Assembly: GCA_029261995.1 (NCBI GenBank)
Contig: JAJDAF010000016.1
Span: forward strand, 1-64,000
Direction of reading: 5' to 3'
Origin: Candidatus Zhuqueibacterota bacterium
GTDB lineage: Bacteria; Zhuqueibacterota; Zhuqueibacteria; Oceanimicrobiales; Oceanimicrobiaceae
Length of the DNA: 64,000 nt
The position numbers were made by a program, and so were the translations under genes. Positions 8,502-16,664 of the stretch are shown one piece after another; the first letter of the stretch is position 1, and each line of letters opens with the position of its first letter. Below the pieces are notes generated by a model. It searched no databases. It had not been told where the DNA came from and worked only from the letters and a program-made list of their open reading frames with translations.

Positions 8502-9377
8502 ATGATTTCCAGCATGACAGGCTTTGGACGTGGTGAAGCGCGGCTGGGGAACGTCTTGGTTTCGGTGGAGGTGAGGTCCCTCAATCACCGCTTTCTGGAC
8601 ATCGATGTTCGGTTTCCCAGGAATCTCTCAGCTTGCGAAATGGACATTCGGGAGATGGTCGGTGCGCAGCTATCCAGAGGTCGTGTCAGCATCACCGTCT
8701 GGGTGCGTGGTGACAGGACAGTCGGGCGGTTGACTGTCGATAAGGATTTGGCTTCCAGTTACGTGGAATTGCTGAATGGTCTGAGAAACGACCTTGGGAT
8801 TGGTGGGGACATTGAGCTTCAGCATATCCTGAATTTCCCAGATATTCTATCTTCCGATGATTCCGGCGACGTTGACGAAGCTGTGCGTGGCCTGGTCAAG
8901 AAGGCGTTGGAAGGTGCACTGCAGGATTTGAAGGGCTTGAGGCAGAGAGAAGGGCAGGAGATTGAGAAAGACCTGAAATCCCGTGTCAATCTTGTGAATG
9001 GCGCTGTCACGCGAATTGAACAGCACGCCCGGCAGACCTCGGATGTTCTGTTCACCCGCTTGTCTGACAAGGTCAAGCAGTTGCTGGACTCGGATATCGC
9101 GGATCCGGGTAGACTCGAAATGGAAGTAGCGATTCTGGCCGAAAAGGCCGACGTTACAGAAGAGTGTACTCGGTTCAAGAGCCATAACACTTTGTTTCTG
9201 GAGTTGCTTTCAAACGGCGGCTCAGAGGGAAGGAAGTTGAATTTTCTGTTGCAGGAAATGCACCGTGAAGCGAACACGATAGGGGCAAAAGCCAACGACG
9301 CTCAAATTGCGCATTGGGTAGTCGATATTAAGGAAGAAGTTGAGAAGCTTCGGGAGCAAATACAGAACATTGAGTAA
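8502..9377 (+). CDS. yicC: YicC-family endoribonuclease
   Basis: A 291-residue protein starting MISSMTGFGRGEAR, the invariant YicC N-terminus, with the LNHRFLDIDVRFPR block at about residue 27 and the C-terminal DUF1732 block ending NFLLQEMHREANTIGAKANDA. E. coli YicC is reported to be an RNase that acts on the small RNA RyhB, and homologues influence stationary-phase survival. It overlaps gmk by a few bases, a common arrangement in many phyla. Confidence 0.92.
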   Translation: MISSMTGFGRGEARLGNVLVSVEVRSLNHRFLDIDVRFPRNLSACEMDIREMVGAQLSRGRVSITVWVRGDRTVGRLTVDKDLASSYVELLNGLRNDLGIGGDIELQHILNFPDILSSDDSGDVDEAVRGLVKKALEGALQDLKGLRQREGQEIEKDLKSRVNLVNGAVTRIEQHARQTSDVLFTRLSDKVKQLLDSDIADPGRLEMEVAILAEKADVTEECTRFKSHNTLFLELLSNGGSEGRKLNFLLQEMHREANTIGAKANDAQIAHWVVDIKEEVEKLREQIQNIE

Positions 9378-9957
9378 GGAAGTGGCGCAGGCCGGTCTTC
9401 TGGTAGTTATTTCGGCACCTTCCGGTGGGGGCAAAACGACGATTTTGCGCAAAGTTCTTGAGTTGGGGCGTGGCGAATTCCGCTATTCGGTTTCCGCCAC
9501 CACGCGGCCTCGACGCCACAACGAGATCGATGGTCACGACTATTATTTTATTTCTCTTGATGAGTTCCATCGCAAGAGAGTTGATGGCGAATTTGTAGAA
9601 TGGGCCGAAGTTCACGGAAATTATTACGCTACGCCAAAGCAGCACATAAGCGAGTGGCTGGCTGATGGGCGACTGGTGCTGTCTGATTTGGATGTGAAGG
9701 GCGGGCTTGCGGTCAAGCAGCACTTTGGCGACTCTGCTCTGCTTATTTTTGTAAAGCCGCCGTCCTTGGAGAGTCTGGTGGAGCGCCTCAGGAATCGGGA
9801 CACTGAATCTCAGTCTGAGATAGACAAGCGCTTGCAACGCTTTCCGGCCGAGTTGGAGATGGCGGACTTGTACGACCATCAATGTGTCAACGATGATCTG
9901 GATGAAACCACAAAGCATGTTCTTGATATTATTAATGGACACTACTGTTTGTCATAG
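9370..9957 (+). CDS. gmk: Guanylate kinase
   Basis: About 195 residues; phosphorylates GMP to GDP with ATP. The P-loop is SAPSGGGKTT near residues 15-24, followed by the GMP-binding region SVSATTRPRRHNEIDGHDYYF and EFVEWAEVHGNYY. The TTG at 9370 overlaps the yicC stop by 8 bases and fits translational coupling; GTG 9382 is an alternative with poor spacing. Genes yicC-gmk-rpoZ-coaBC are a conserved string in many bacteria. Confidence 0.93.
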   Translation: MSKEVAQAGLLVVISAPSGGGKTTILRKVLELGRGEFRYSVSATTRPRRHNEIDGHDYYFISLDEFHRKRVDGEFVEWAEVHGNYYATPKQHISEWLADGRLVLSDLDVKGGLAVKQHFGDSALLIFVKPPSLESLVERLRNRDTESQSEIDKRLQRFPAELEMADLYDHQCVNDDLDETTKHVLDIINGHYCLS

Positions 9958-9969
9958 TGGAGGTTGTAA

Positions 9970-10275
9970 ATGATTAAAACGCTGTCAATCCGGGAAATCG
10001 AGGCGAAAGCTTCAAATATTTACGAGGCGATCATCGTTCTCGCAAAACGTGCCCGGCAGATCAATGATGAGCAAAAGCAATTCATGGTGCAGGAGCAGGA
10101 CTACGACGATGATTTTGATGATTTTGATGATTTTGATGTGCGCATCAGCGATGAAGAAATCGTAAGACTTCCTAAGCCATCGACGCTTAGTCTGGGTGAG
10201 TTTCAAAAAGATGATGTTCGGTTCGATTACGGTAGCCAGCCATCTTCTGAGAGCGGAAATTCAGAGAGCAAATAA
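9970..10275 (+). CDS. rpoZ: RNA polymerase omega subunit, FCB type
   Basis: A 101-residue protein whose first 40 residues (IREIEAKASNIYEAIIVLAKRARQIN) match omega/RPB6, which holds the C-terminus of beta-prime in RNA polymerase. Position between gmk and coaBC supports this. After residue 45 the sequence is very acidic, with DFDDFDDFD encoded by a 9-bp tandem repeat. Start ATG 9970 is preceded by GTGGAGG. Confidence 0.85.
   Translation: MIKTLSIREIEAKASNIYEAIIVLAKRARQINDEQKQFMVQEQDYDDDFDDFDDFDVRISDEEIVRLPKPSTLSLGEFQKDDVRFDYGSQPSSESGNSESK
10111..10137 (+). repeat. Three tandem copies of GATTTTGAT inside rpoZ
   Basis: Three perfect 9-bp units in frame, each encoding Asp-Phe-Asp. Unit number could vary by slippage without breaking the frame. 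Confidence 0.9.
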
Positions 10276-10283
10276 TTCACATC

Positions 10284-11516
10284 ATGAATCTCCTGGGCAA
10301 AAAAATCGCGGTGATTGTGTGTGGCGGGATTGCTGCATACAAGACTTGCGACCTTGTTCGTGAATTGCGTCGGGCGGGGGCAGATGTCAGGGTCGGAATG
10401 ACCAGGTCAGCGCGTCAATTTGTGACGGAGCTGACCTTTGCTACGCTCTCGGAGAATCCTGTATCTGGTGATCTGTTCGAGGGTAACGAGCAGATGGGTA
10501 CGGTTCATCTCGACCTGGCCAGGTGGGCTGATGTGATTGTTGTGTGTCCGGCCACTGCAAATCTTCTCGCCAAAGCTGCACTCGGCATCGCCGATGACTT
10601 TGTGTCAACCACGTTGTTGGCAACTCGGGCGAAAATTGTCTGTTGTCCGGCGATGAACTCAGCAATGTGGGAAAAATCCGTAGTTCAGGAAAATGTCGCT
10701 CGTCTGGCAGAAATGGGTTATGTGTTCGTTGCGCCCGAGTTCGGAGCGCTGGCGACCACTGCGGAGGGAGATGGCTGGGGGCGATTGGCTTCCGTGGACA
10801 TCGTTTTGCGACAGGTTGTGGTGCAAATCCACGGAACACTGGAGCTGGCGGGTAAGAAAGTGGTGGTCACGGCCGGTGCAACCCGTGAACCTCTGGATGC
10901 AGTTCGCTATCTTACCAATTACTCTACGGGAAGAATGGGTTTTGCTCTCGCGGAGGTGGCCAGTCTCAAGGGGGCTGACGTCACCCTGATTTCGGGGGCG
11001 AATGCGCTGACTGTGCCGCCCGGGCTACAGTATGTCGAAGTTGGGACGGTTGCCGAGTTGCAGGCAGCTGTTACTGATGCCTATCGCGGCTGCGATATAT
11101 TGATAATGGCTGCCGCAGTTTCTGATTACCGCCCGAAGGCGGTGGCTGTCGGCAAAATAAAAAAATCGGAACACGACTTGCCCCTGACTATGGTTCGGAA
11201 TCCAGATATTCTGGCCGAGTTGGGGAAGGTTAAATCTCCTACCTGTGTGCATGTTGGCTTCGCCCTTGAAACAGAGAATGACGTCAAGAATGCGACCCAA
11301 AAGCTACACGCAAAGAACCTCGACCTGGTTGTTGTTAACAATCCTAATCAGCCAGGCGCTGCGTTTGCTGGTGAGACAAACATCGTTTCCATTGTAAGTA
11401 AGGATGGTCACGTGGATAATCTGCCTCTACTGTCCAAGTTTGATGTGGCGGAGTCCGTGATTGCGAGGGTGATCGCGATTCCCAGTCCGCATGTTGGCGC
11501 AACAGCCGCTGGATAG
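10284..11516 (+). CDS. coaBC: CoaBC, coenzyme A biosynthesis bifunctional protein
   Basis: A 410-residue fusion of phosphopantothenoylcysteine decarboxylase (N-terminal, FMN) and phosphopantothenate-cysteine ligase (C-terminal). The first half shows GGIAAYKTCDLVRELRRAGA, the catalytic His in VHLDLARWADV and the substrate lid PAMNSAMW. The second half shows VTAGATREPLDAVRYLTNYS and the lysine-rich KIKKSEHDLPL segment before NPDILAELG. Length and domain order are normal. It follows rpoZ by 8 bp. Confidence 0.95.
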   Translation: MNLLGKKIAVIVCGGIAAYKTCDLVRELRRAGADVRVGMTRSARQFVTELTFATLSENPVSGDLFEGNEQMGTVHLDLARWADVIVVCPATANLLAKAALGIADDFVSTTLLATRAKIVCCPAMNSAMWEKSVVQENVARLAEMGYVFVAPEFGALATTAEGDGWGRLASVDIVLRQVVVQIHGTLELAGKKVVVTAGATREPLDAVRYLTNYSTGRMGFALAEVASLKGADVTLISGANALTVPPGLQYVEVGTVAELQAAVTDAYRGCDILIMAAAVSDYRPKAVAVGKIKKSEHDLPLTMVRNPDILAELGKVKSPTCVHVGFALETENDVKNATQKLHAKNLDLVVVNNPNQPGAAFAGETNIVSIVSKDGHVDNLPLLSKFDVAESVIARVIAIPSPHVGATAAG

Positions 11517-12233
11517 GTGCGCGTGGGCATGCTTGATTTATTGACCCAAGGCACAATTTTTCTGCGACAGCACGCGGAGCTCTATGGGGGCGAAGTGTTC
11601 ATCGAAAGACATGGTGATGCCAAATCGGCTGTTAAGGCAGAAAACGAGTCGCAGCAAGGTCTGGCCGGCTTACAAGGCCAATTGAACGGCTGTCACGAGT
11701 GTGTGCTTTCTCAGACACGCGCTAGGGTTGTTTTCGGACGTGGTAACCCGAAGGCCCAAGTCATGTGCGTGGGCGGAGTCCCCTCTCGGGAAGATGACGC
11801 TGTAGGTAGCCCGTTTACCGGCCGCGATGGGGAGTTGTTGGTAAAGATTCTTGCCGCCATTGAGTTTTCCCTTAACGATGTCTATCTCGCGACCGCCGTT
11901 AAATGTATGGCTGACAACCAAGCTGATGCGCTGACTACCGGACTTGAAAAGTGCTCGCCATTTCTACAAAAGCAGATTTCCATGGTTAAGCCACAGTTTA
12001 TTCTTGCGCTGGGTGAAACGGCGGCGCGCGGCGTCCTCGGAGTAGACGCATCAGTTGCCAGCCTACGCGAAAAGGTGCACAAGCTAGGTGATGTTGATGT
12101 GGTGGTAACCCATCATCCGGCTGAGCTTCATGACAATGTCGAATTGAAACGGGCGACTTGGTCGGATGTCCAGATGCTGCGTAAACTCTACAACGATAAG
12201 CTCCTCGAGAAAACGAAAGCAGGGCCGGCCTAA
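11517..12233 (+). CDS. Uracil-DNA glycosylase family protein (family 4-like, iron-sulfur)
   Basis: 238 residues. A helical N-terminal tail (about 55 residues) precedes a family-4-like core: CHECVLSQTRARVVFGRGNP (two Cys ligands), SPFTGRDGELL, two further cysteines (VKC and KCSPFL) that complete a 4Fe-4S set, ALGETAARGVLG, and VTHHPAELHDN near the C-terminus. Odd points: the usual catalytic-motif start GEAPG reads GGVPS here, and the common HPSYLLR segment reads HHPAELH, so substrate preference may differ. The start is one of GTG 11517, GTG 11523 or ATG 11529; no clear ribosome binding site decides. It abuts coaBC. Confidence 0.8.
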   Translation: MRVGMLDLLTQGTIFLRQHAELYGGEVFIERHGDAKSAVKAENESQQGLAGLQGQLNGCHECVLSQTRARVVFGRGNPKAQVMCVGGVPSREDDAVGSPFTGRDGELLVKILAAIEFSLNDVYLATAVKCMADNQADALTTGLEKCSPFLQKQISMVKPQFILALGETAARGVLGVDASVASLREKVHKLGDVDVVVTHHPAELHDNVELKRATWSDVQMLRKLYNDKLLEKTKAGPA

Positions 12234-12238
12234 CCCTC

Positions 12239-13630
12239 ATGGCATCTAAAACGACAAAGAAGAAGGACGTAGCACCCTCGGACAGGATGCCGCCTCAGGC
12301 CATCGAGGAAGAGATGGCTGTGCTCGGATCGATGCTGATCGATGGCCGCGCGGTCAATCGCGCCATCGAACTTCTCGACGAAACAGCCTTCTACAAGACT
12401 GCACATCGGCATATTTTCGATGCTGCGGTGGCGCTCTATGAGCAAAACACTGAAATCGATTACCTGACAATCACGGATCAACTCGAGCGGATGGGCGTAC
12501 TGGACGATGTCGGCGGTGCGTACTACGTCACCCAGTTGGCTAACTCCGTCCCGTCTGCTGCTTCCGTCGAGTATTACGCCAAGATAGTGCTCGAAAAGGC
12601 CCTGTTGCGCAAACTCATCGAAGCCTGCACCGAAGTTACCGCAGATGCCTACGAAGGTCGTGATGACGCTGTGGACCTGATTGACAAAGCCGAGCGCAGC
12701 ATATTTTCACTTTCAGAGAAGAAGCTTCGACGCGGCTTTATCTCAATCAATCCTGTCCTGACCGAGACGTTTGACATCATCGACAGCTACCATAACCGCG
12801 AAGGTAGTGTCACGGGCGTTCCAAGTGGTTTTCGCGATCTGGACGAGATGATGGCGGGCATGCAAAATTCGGACTTGATAATCGTCGCGGGCCGTCCGTC
12901 GATGGGCAAAACAGCTTTTTGTCTCAATATTGCGCGCAACGCCGCCGTCGAGCACGGTTGCGCGGTTGGCGTCTTTAGCCTGGAAATGTCGAAAACACAG
13001 CTGGCCATGCGTATGCTGTGTGCCGAAGCGCGTGTTGATGCGCACAAGGTGAGAACGGGAAAGTTGCCTGCCAATGAATGGCCCAGGCTCAGCACGACCG
13101 TCGGCAAGCTGGCGGAAGCACCGATTTATATCGATGACACTGCGGCCCTGAGTGTTCTCGAGATCCGCGCAAAAGCAAGGCGTCTTAAATCAGAGCACGA
13201 CCTTGGTCTGCTCATCGTTGATTACCTGCAGTTGGCGAAGGGGCCGGGCAGCTCGGAGAGTCGACAGATCGAGATCTCAGCGATTTCACAGTCATTGAAG
13301 GCGCTGGCGAAGGAGTTGGAAATTCCGGTCATCGCGCTTTCCCAATTGTCGCGGGCTGTGGAAACCAGAGGGGGCGACCGTCGTCCAATGCTATCTGATC
13401 TGCGTGAATCCGGGGCCATAGAGCAGGACGCCGATGTGGTGATGTTCATCTACCGGCCGGAGGTTTACGGCCCGGTGGAAGAAGAAGGGATCGCGGAGAT
13501 CATCATTGCCAAACAGAGAAACGGTCCCATCGGCACCATCGAACTTAAATTTCACAAGAACTTCGTCCTGTTTACCAACCTAGAGAAGTACAGAGAAGAC
13601 GAGATGCACAATGTGGAGCAGCCGTTCTAG
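12239..13630 (+). CDS. dnaB: Replicative DNA helicase DnaB
   Basis: A 463-residue hexameric helicase that unwinds DNA ahead of the replisome. The N-terminal helical domain begins after a basic tail (MPPQAIEEEMAVLGSMLID), and the RecA-like C-terminal domain has Walker A GRPSMGKTAF at residues 218-227, Walker B LLIVDYLQL, and the conserved LSQLSRAVE and SDLRESGAIEQDAD segments. No intein is present. It starts 5 bp after the glycosylase gene and ends 3 bp before relA/spoT. Confidence 0.96.
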   Translation: MASKTTKKKDVAPSDRMPPQAIEEEMAVLGSMLIDGRAVNRAIELLDETAFYKTAHRHIFDAAVALYEQNTEIDYLTITDQLERMGVLDDVGGAYYVTQLANSVPSAASVEYYAKIVLEKALLRKLIEACTEVTADAYEGRDDAVDLIDKAERSIFSLSEKKLRRGFISINPVLTETFDIIDSYHNREGSVTGVPSGFRDLDEMMAGMQNSDLIIVAGRPSMGKTAFCLNIARNAAVEHGCAVGVFSLEMSKTQLAMRMLCAEARVDAHKVRTGKLPANEWPRLSTTVGKLAEAPIYIDDTAALSVLEIRAKARRLKSEHDLGLLIVDYLQLAKGPGSSESRQIEISAISQSLKALAKELEIPVIALSQLSRAVETRGGDRRPMLSDLRESGAIEQDADVVMFIYRPEVYGPVEEEGIAEIIIAKQRNGPIGTIELKFHKNFVLFTNLEKYREDEMHNVEQPF

Positions 13631-13633
13631 CCC

Positions 13634-15799
13634 ATGGTGAACGGTTACAAAAAATCATTTCAAGGACTTCTGAGAAAGCACCGACGGTCCATGCCGACCC
13701 AGGATGTTGAATTGGTGAACCGAGCGTTCGATTACAGTTACGATTCCCATCGCGACCAGTTACGCAAGTCTGGTGCACCCTATTTCGAACATTGTTTCGA
13801 GGTGGCCAAGATTCTGATCGAACTGCAGATGGATCCCACGACCATCGCCAGCGGCTTGCTGCACGACGTGGCGGAAGACACGGGGGTGACCATTGAGGAT
13901 GTCGAGTCGGAATTCGGGGAAGACGTCGCGTTGCTGGTAGACGGCGTCACAAAAATAAGCGAACTGCATTTCGAAAGCCTCGAAATGCGGCAGGCTGAGA
14001 ATTTTCGAAAGATGATCATCTCGATGGTCAAAGACATTCGGGTGATCCTGATCAAGTTTGCTGACCGTTTGCACAACATGCGGACCATCGAACACCTGCC
14101 GGCCAAGAAGCAGAAGCGTATTGCCATCGAGACACGGGACGTTTATGCGCCACTGGCGCATCGGCTGGGTATCGCCAAGATCAAGTGGGAGCTAGAGGAT
14201 CTGATTCTGAAGACTCTTGAGCCGGATTCCTACTGGGACCTGGTCAACAAAGTCTCGAACAAGCGCGAAGAAAGGGTGCGCTACATCCGCAAAGTAACCT
14301 TTCCGATCAAGAAAGAACTCAAGGCCGCAAACATGACTGCGGACATTGTGGGACGTCCCAAGCATTTCTATAGTATTTACGGCAAGATGAGTAAACGCCA
14401 TCTGCCGTTCGAACAGATTTATGACCTGCTGGCCATCCGAATTATCGTCGAGAAAGTGGAAGAGTGCTACTTTGTCTTGGGCATCGTGCACAATCTCTAT
14501 ACGCCGGTTCAGGACCGCTTCAAAGATTACATCGCAACTCCAAAGTCAAATTTCTACCAGTCGTTGCACACCACGGTTATCGGGCCGGACGGCAAGATGG
14601 TGGAGATTCAGATCCGTACCAAGGAGATGCATCTGACCGCCGAGGATGGGATTGCTGCTCACTGGCTCTACAAGGAAGGCCGGGGAGGTGGCGATGAGCT
14701 TGACAAACATTTGTCCTGGCTCAGGCAGGTGCTTGAATTGCAGCAGGATACAAAGGATCCTTCTGAGTTCATGGAGAATCTCCGCATTGAGCTGTTTCAG
14801 GACGAATCGTTTGTGTTCACCCCTAAAGGCGACCTTCTGAAGCTTCCGGTCGGCTCTACGCCTGTGGACTTTGCGTTCGCCGTTCACACGGACGTCGGCT
14901 ATCACTGTTTGGGTGCGAAAGTAAACGGCAAGATGGTGCCGTTGAACCATAAATTGAAGAGCGGCGATTCGGTGGAGATCCTGACTTCACAAAATCAGAA
15001 ACCGAATCAATCCTGGATGAAGTTTGTAAAGACGTCGAAAGCGCGCAGCAAGATAAAGCGCTGGCTTAAGGATTCCTTTTACGATCAGAGCGTGAAGCTT
15101 GGAGACGAGATCTTCGTCCGCCACTTGAAGAAGTTTCAGATTGCGCGTGACCAAATCGACCTCAACGAGATTGCACAAGGACTCAACTTCGATGGCGGTG
15201 AGCAATTGCTGGCCTCAATCGGCAGTGGTGATACCTCAATTCAATCCGTGCTGAATCGGCTCGCGCCAGAGAGAAAGCTTGAAATCAAGGACGCCTCTCT
15301 GTTTAAGAAGTTCATCAGCAAGGCGCGCCGCTCAGCCAAGGGCGTCCGTGTTCAGGGGCTGGATAACCTGATGATCGCTTTCGGGAAGTGTTGTCAGCCT
15401 GTTCCGGGCGACAATATTCTCGGCTTTATCACTCGAGGTCGAGGCATCATGGTGCATCGCACCGATTGCAAGAATATCGTGAGTCTGCTCGACCACCCAG
15501 AACGCAAGATTGAGGTGGAGTGGGATGTCGAAAAGGACAAGCACTTCATGGTTCGCTTGCAGCTACTGGGCGAGGAACGCCGCAATTTCTTGCTGGACGT
15601 CACACAATGCATTTCGCAAACGGACACCAATATCGTAAATATAGAAATGCAGGTTGACGATACAATCGTCCACAGCACGATCATATTGGAAATTCGCAAT
15701 CTGCAACATCTCACGAGGATTATTAAGAAGATAAGTCAAGTCAAGGGAGTGATTAGCGTGGAACGACTGAGCGGTGCAAATGAGAGCATAAGTGAGTAG
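13634..15799 (+). CDS. RelA/SpoT bifunctional (p)ppGpp synthetase/hydrolase
   Basis: 721 residues. The HD hydrolase domain keeps its metal residues (H53, H77-D78 in LLHDVAED, and a conserved downstream Asp in the ADRLHNMRT stretch), so hydrolysis should work. The synthetase domain has RFKDYIATPKSNFYQSLHTT and EIQIRTKEMH. A TGS domain (FVFTPKGDLLKLPVGSTPVDFAFAVH in part), a Zn-finger-like CCQPVPGD segment and a C-terminal ACT domain follow. It sets (p)ppGpp levels in nutrient stress. As the only long RSH in view it is probably a Rel-type enzyme with both activities. Confidence 0.93.
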   Translation: MVNGYKKSFQGLLRKHRRSMPTQDVELVNRAFDYSYDSHRDQLRKSGAPYFEHCFEVAKILIELQMDPTTIASGLLHDVAEDTGVTIEDVESEFGEDVALLVDGVTKISELHFESLEMRQAENFRKMIISMVKDIRVILIKFADRLHNMRTIEHLPAKKQKRIAIETRDVYAPLAHRLGIAKIKWELEDLILKTLEPDSYWDLVNKVSNKREERVRYIRKVTFPIKKELKAANMTADIVGRPKHFYSIYGKMSKRHLPFEQIYDLLAIRIIVEKVEECYFVLGIVHNLYTPVQDRFKDYIATPKSNFYQSLHTTVIGPDGKMVEIQIRTKEMHLTAEDGIAAHWLYKEGRGGGDELDKHLSWLRQVLELQQDTKDPSEFMENLRIELFQDESFVFTPKGDLLKLPVGSTPVDFAFAVHTDVGYHCLGAKVNGKMVPLNHKLKSGDSVEILTSQNQKPNQSWMKFVKTSKARSKIKRWLKDSFYDQSVKLGDEIFVRHLKKFQIARDQIDLNEIAQGLNFDGGEQLLASIGSGDTSIQSVLNRLAPERKLEIKDASLFKKFISKARRSAKGVRVQGLDNLMIAFGKCCQPVPGDNILGFITRGRGIMVHRTDCKNIVSLLDHPERKIEVEWDVEKDKHFMVRLQLLGEERRNFLLDVTQCISQTDTNIVNIEMQVDDTIVHSTIILEIRNLQHLTRIIKKISQVKGVISVERLSGANESISE

Positions 15800-15824
15800 G
15801 ATTTCCAAACGAATGGAGTGAATC

Positions 15825-15881
15825 ATGCCTGTGACTCCGAAAACACAAAACTCAACTCAAAGAGAGGAGTGGGATAAATGA
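15825..15881 (+). CDS. Possible 18-residue leader peptide before the second HU gene
   Basis: ATG at 15825 has GGAG 6 bp upstream and encodes MPVTPKTQNSTQREEWDK, ending at TGA 15879-15881. The stop overlaps the ATG of the HU gene (ATGA), the classic layout of translational coupling. The HU gene also has its own GAGGAG inside this reading frame. No similarity is recognised, and the peptide could be fortuitous. Confidence 0.4.
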   Translation: MPVTPKTQNSTQREEWDK

Positions 15882-16198
15882 AGAAAACCATTACCAAGAA
15901 AGACGTCGCGAAAAGAACCGCCAAACTCGTCGGCGAGAAAATCTACCTCGCCGAGAAAATCGTGGATGGCGTTTTTACTTCCCTCAGGGAGTTTATGGCG
16001 GAAGCGGAACCCGAGGTCCGGATCGAGATTCGCGATTTTGGCGTGTTCGAAGTCAAAACGACCAAACCTAAGCCAAAGGCGCGGAACCCGAAAACCGGTG
16101 AGATCATCTATGTGCCAGCTCGCCGCAAGACTCATTTTAAGGCAGGCAAGCTCTTGAAGGATGTTTTGAAAACACCTCTTGACGAAATTAACCAGTAG
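15878..16198 (+). CDS. HU/IHF-family DNA-binding protein (second copy)
   Basis: 106 residues with the HU fold: MKKTITKKDVAKRTAKLVGE, then IEIRDFGVFEVKTTKPKPKARNPKTGEIIYVP covering the central strands and the DNA-minor-groove arm with the RNPKTGE motif, then a C-terminal helix KAGKLLKDVLKT. It is diverged from the copy at 1515-1805, with more lysine and an acidic stretch (AEAEPEV), so the two may have different roles. ATG 15878 has GAGAGGAG upstream. Confidence 0.9.
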   Translation: MKKTITKKDVAKRTAKLVGEKIYLAEKIVDGVFTSLREFMAEAEPEVRIEIRDFGVFEVKTTKPKPKARNPKTGEIIYVPARRKTHFKAGKLLKDVLKTPLDEINQ

Positions 16199-16220
16199 TT
16201 TCCTCACTCATTTCTTTGTA

Positions 16221-16661
16221 ATGGTTATGCTTCGCGAGGGAAGGATACTCGGTATCGACTACGGGGAAAAACGAATTGGAGTGGCTGTGAGTGACCCTAT
16301 GCGTGTGATTGCGCAAGGTTTGCCCACCATCGAGAATGCATCGGCTCGCGCCTCTGTTCGACAAATCTGCGCCATCGTAAATGACTACGAAATCGTAGCC
16401 ATCGTCATGGGTTTGCCTCTGACTTTGAAAGGCGATGTCTCTGCCACGGCAAAGCGGTCCCAGAGCTTCGGCAAGTGGCTACAATCAGAGACTGCCTTGC
16501 CAGTCACTCATGTGGACGAGCGTTTTACCAGTGTTGTCGCCGAGCGTACACTACAGGATTTAGGCAAGTCGCCAAGCAGGAATAGGGCGAAGGTAGACCA
16601 AATGTCAGCCATTCTCATTCTTCAAGGTTATCTAAATCAACTTAACGCAACGCCTAGCTGA
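16221..16661 (+). CDS. ruvX: RuvX/YqgF, Holliday-junction-resolvase-like nuclease
   Basis: About 146 residues with the YqgF RNase H-like fold: GRILGIDYGEKRIGVAVSDP at the N-terminus with the catalytic Asp, IVMGLPLTLKGD in the middle and THVDERFTSVVAE with the conserved DER motif. In E. coli the protein acts in 16S rRNA 5-prime maturation. Starts at ATG 16221 or 16227 fit the family length; an in-frame TTG at 16179 overlapping the HU gene would add an unusual tail. No clear ribosome binding site is seen. Confidence 0.9.
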   Translation: MVMLREGRILGIDYGEKRIGVAVSDPMRVIAQGLPTIENASARASVRQICAIVNDYEIVAIVMGLPLTLKGDVSATAKRSQSFGKWLQSETALPVTHVDERFTSVVAERTLQDLGKSPSRNRAKVDQMSAILILQGYLNQLNATPS

Positions 16662-16664
16662 ATT

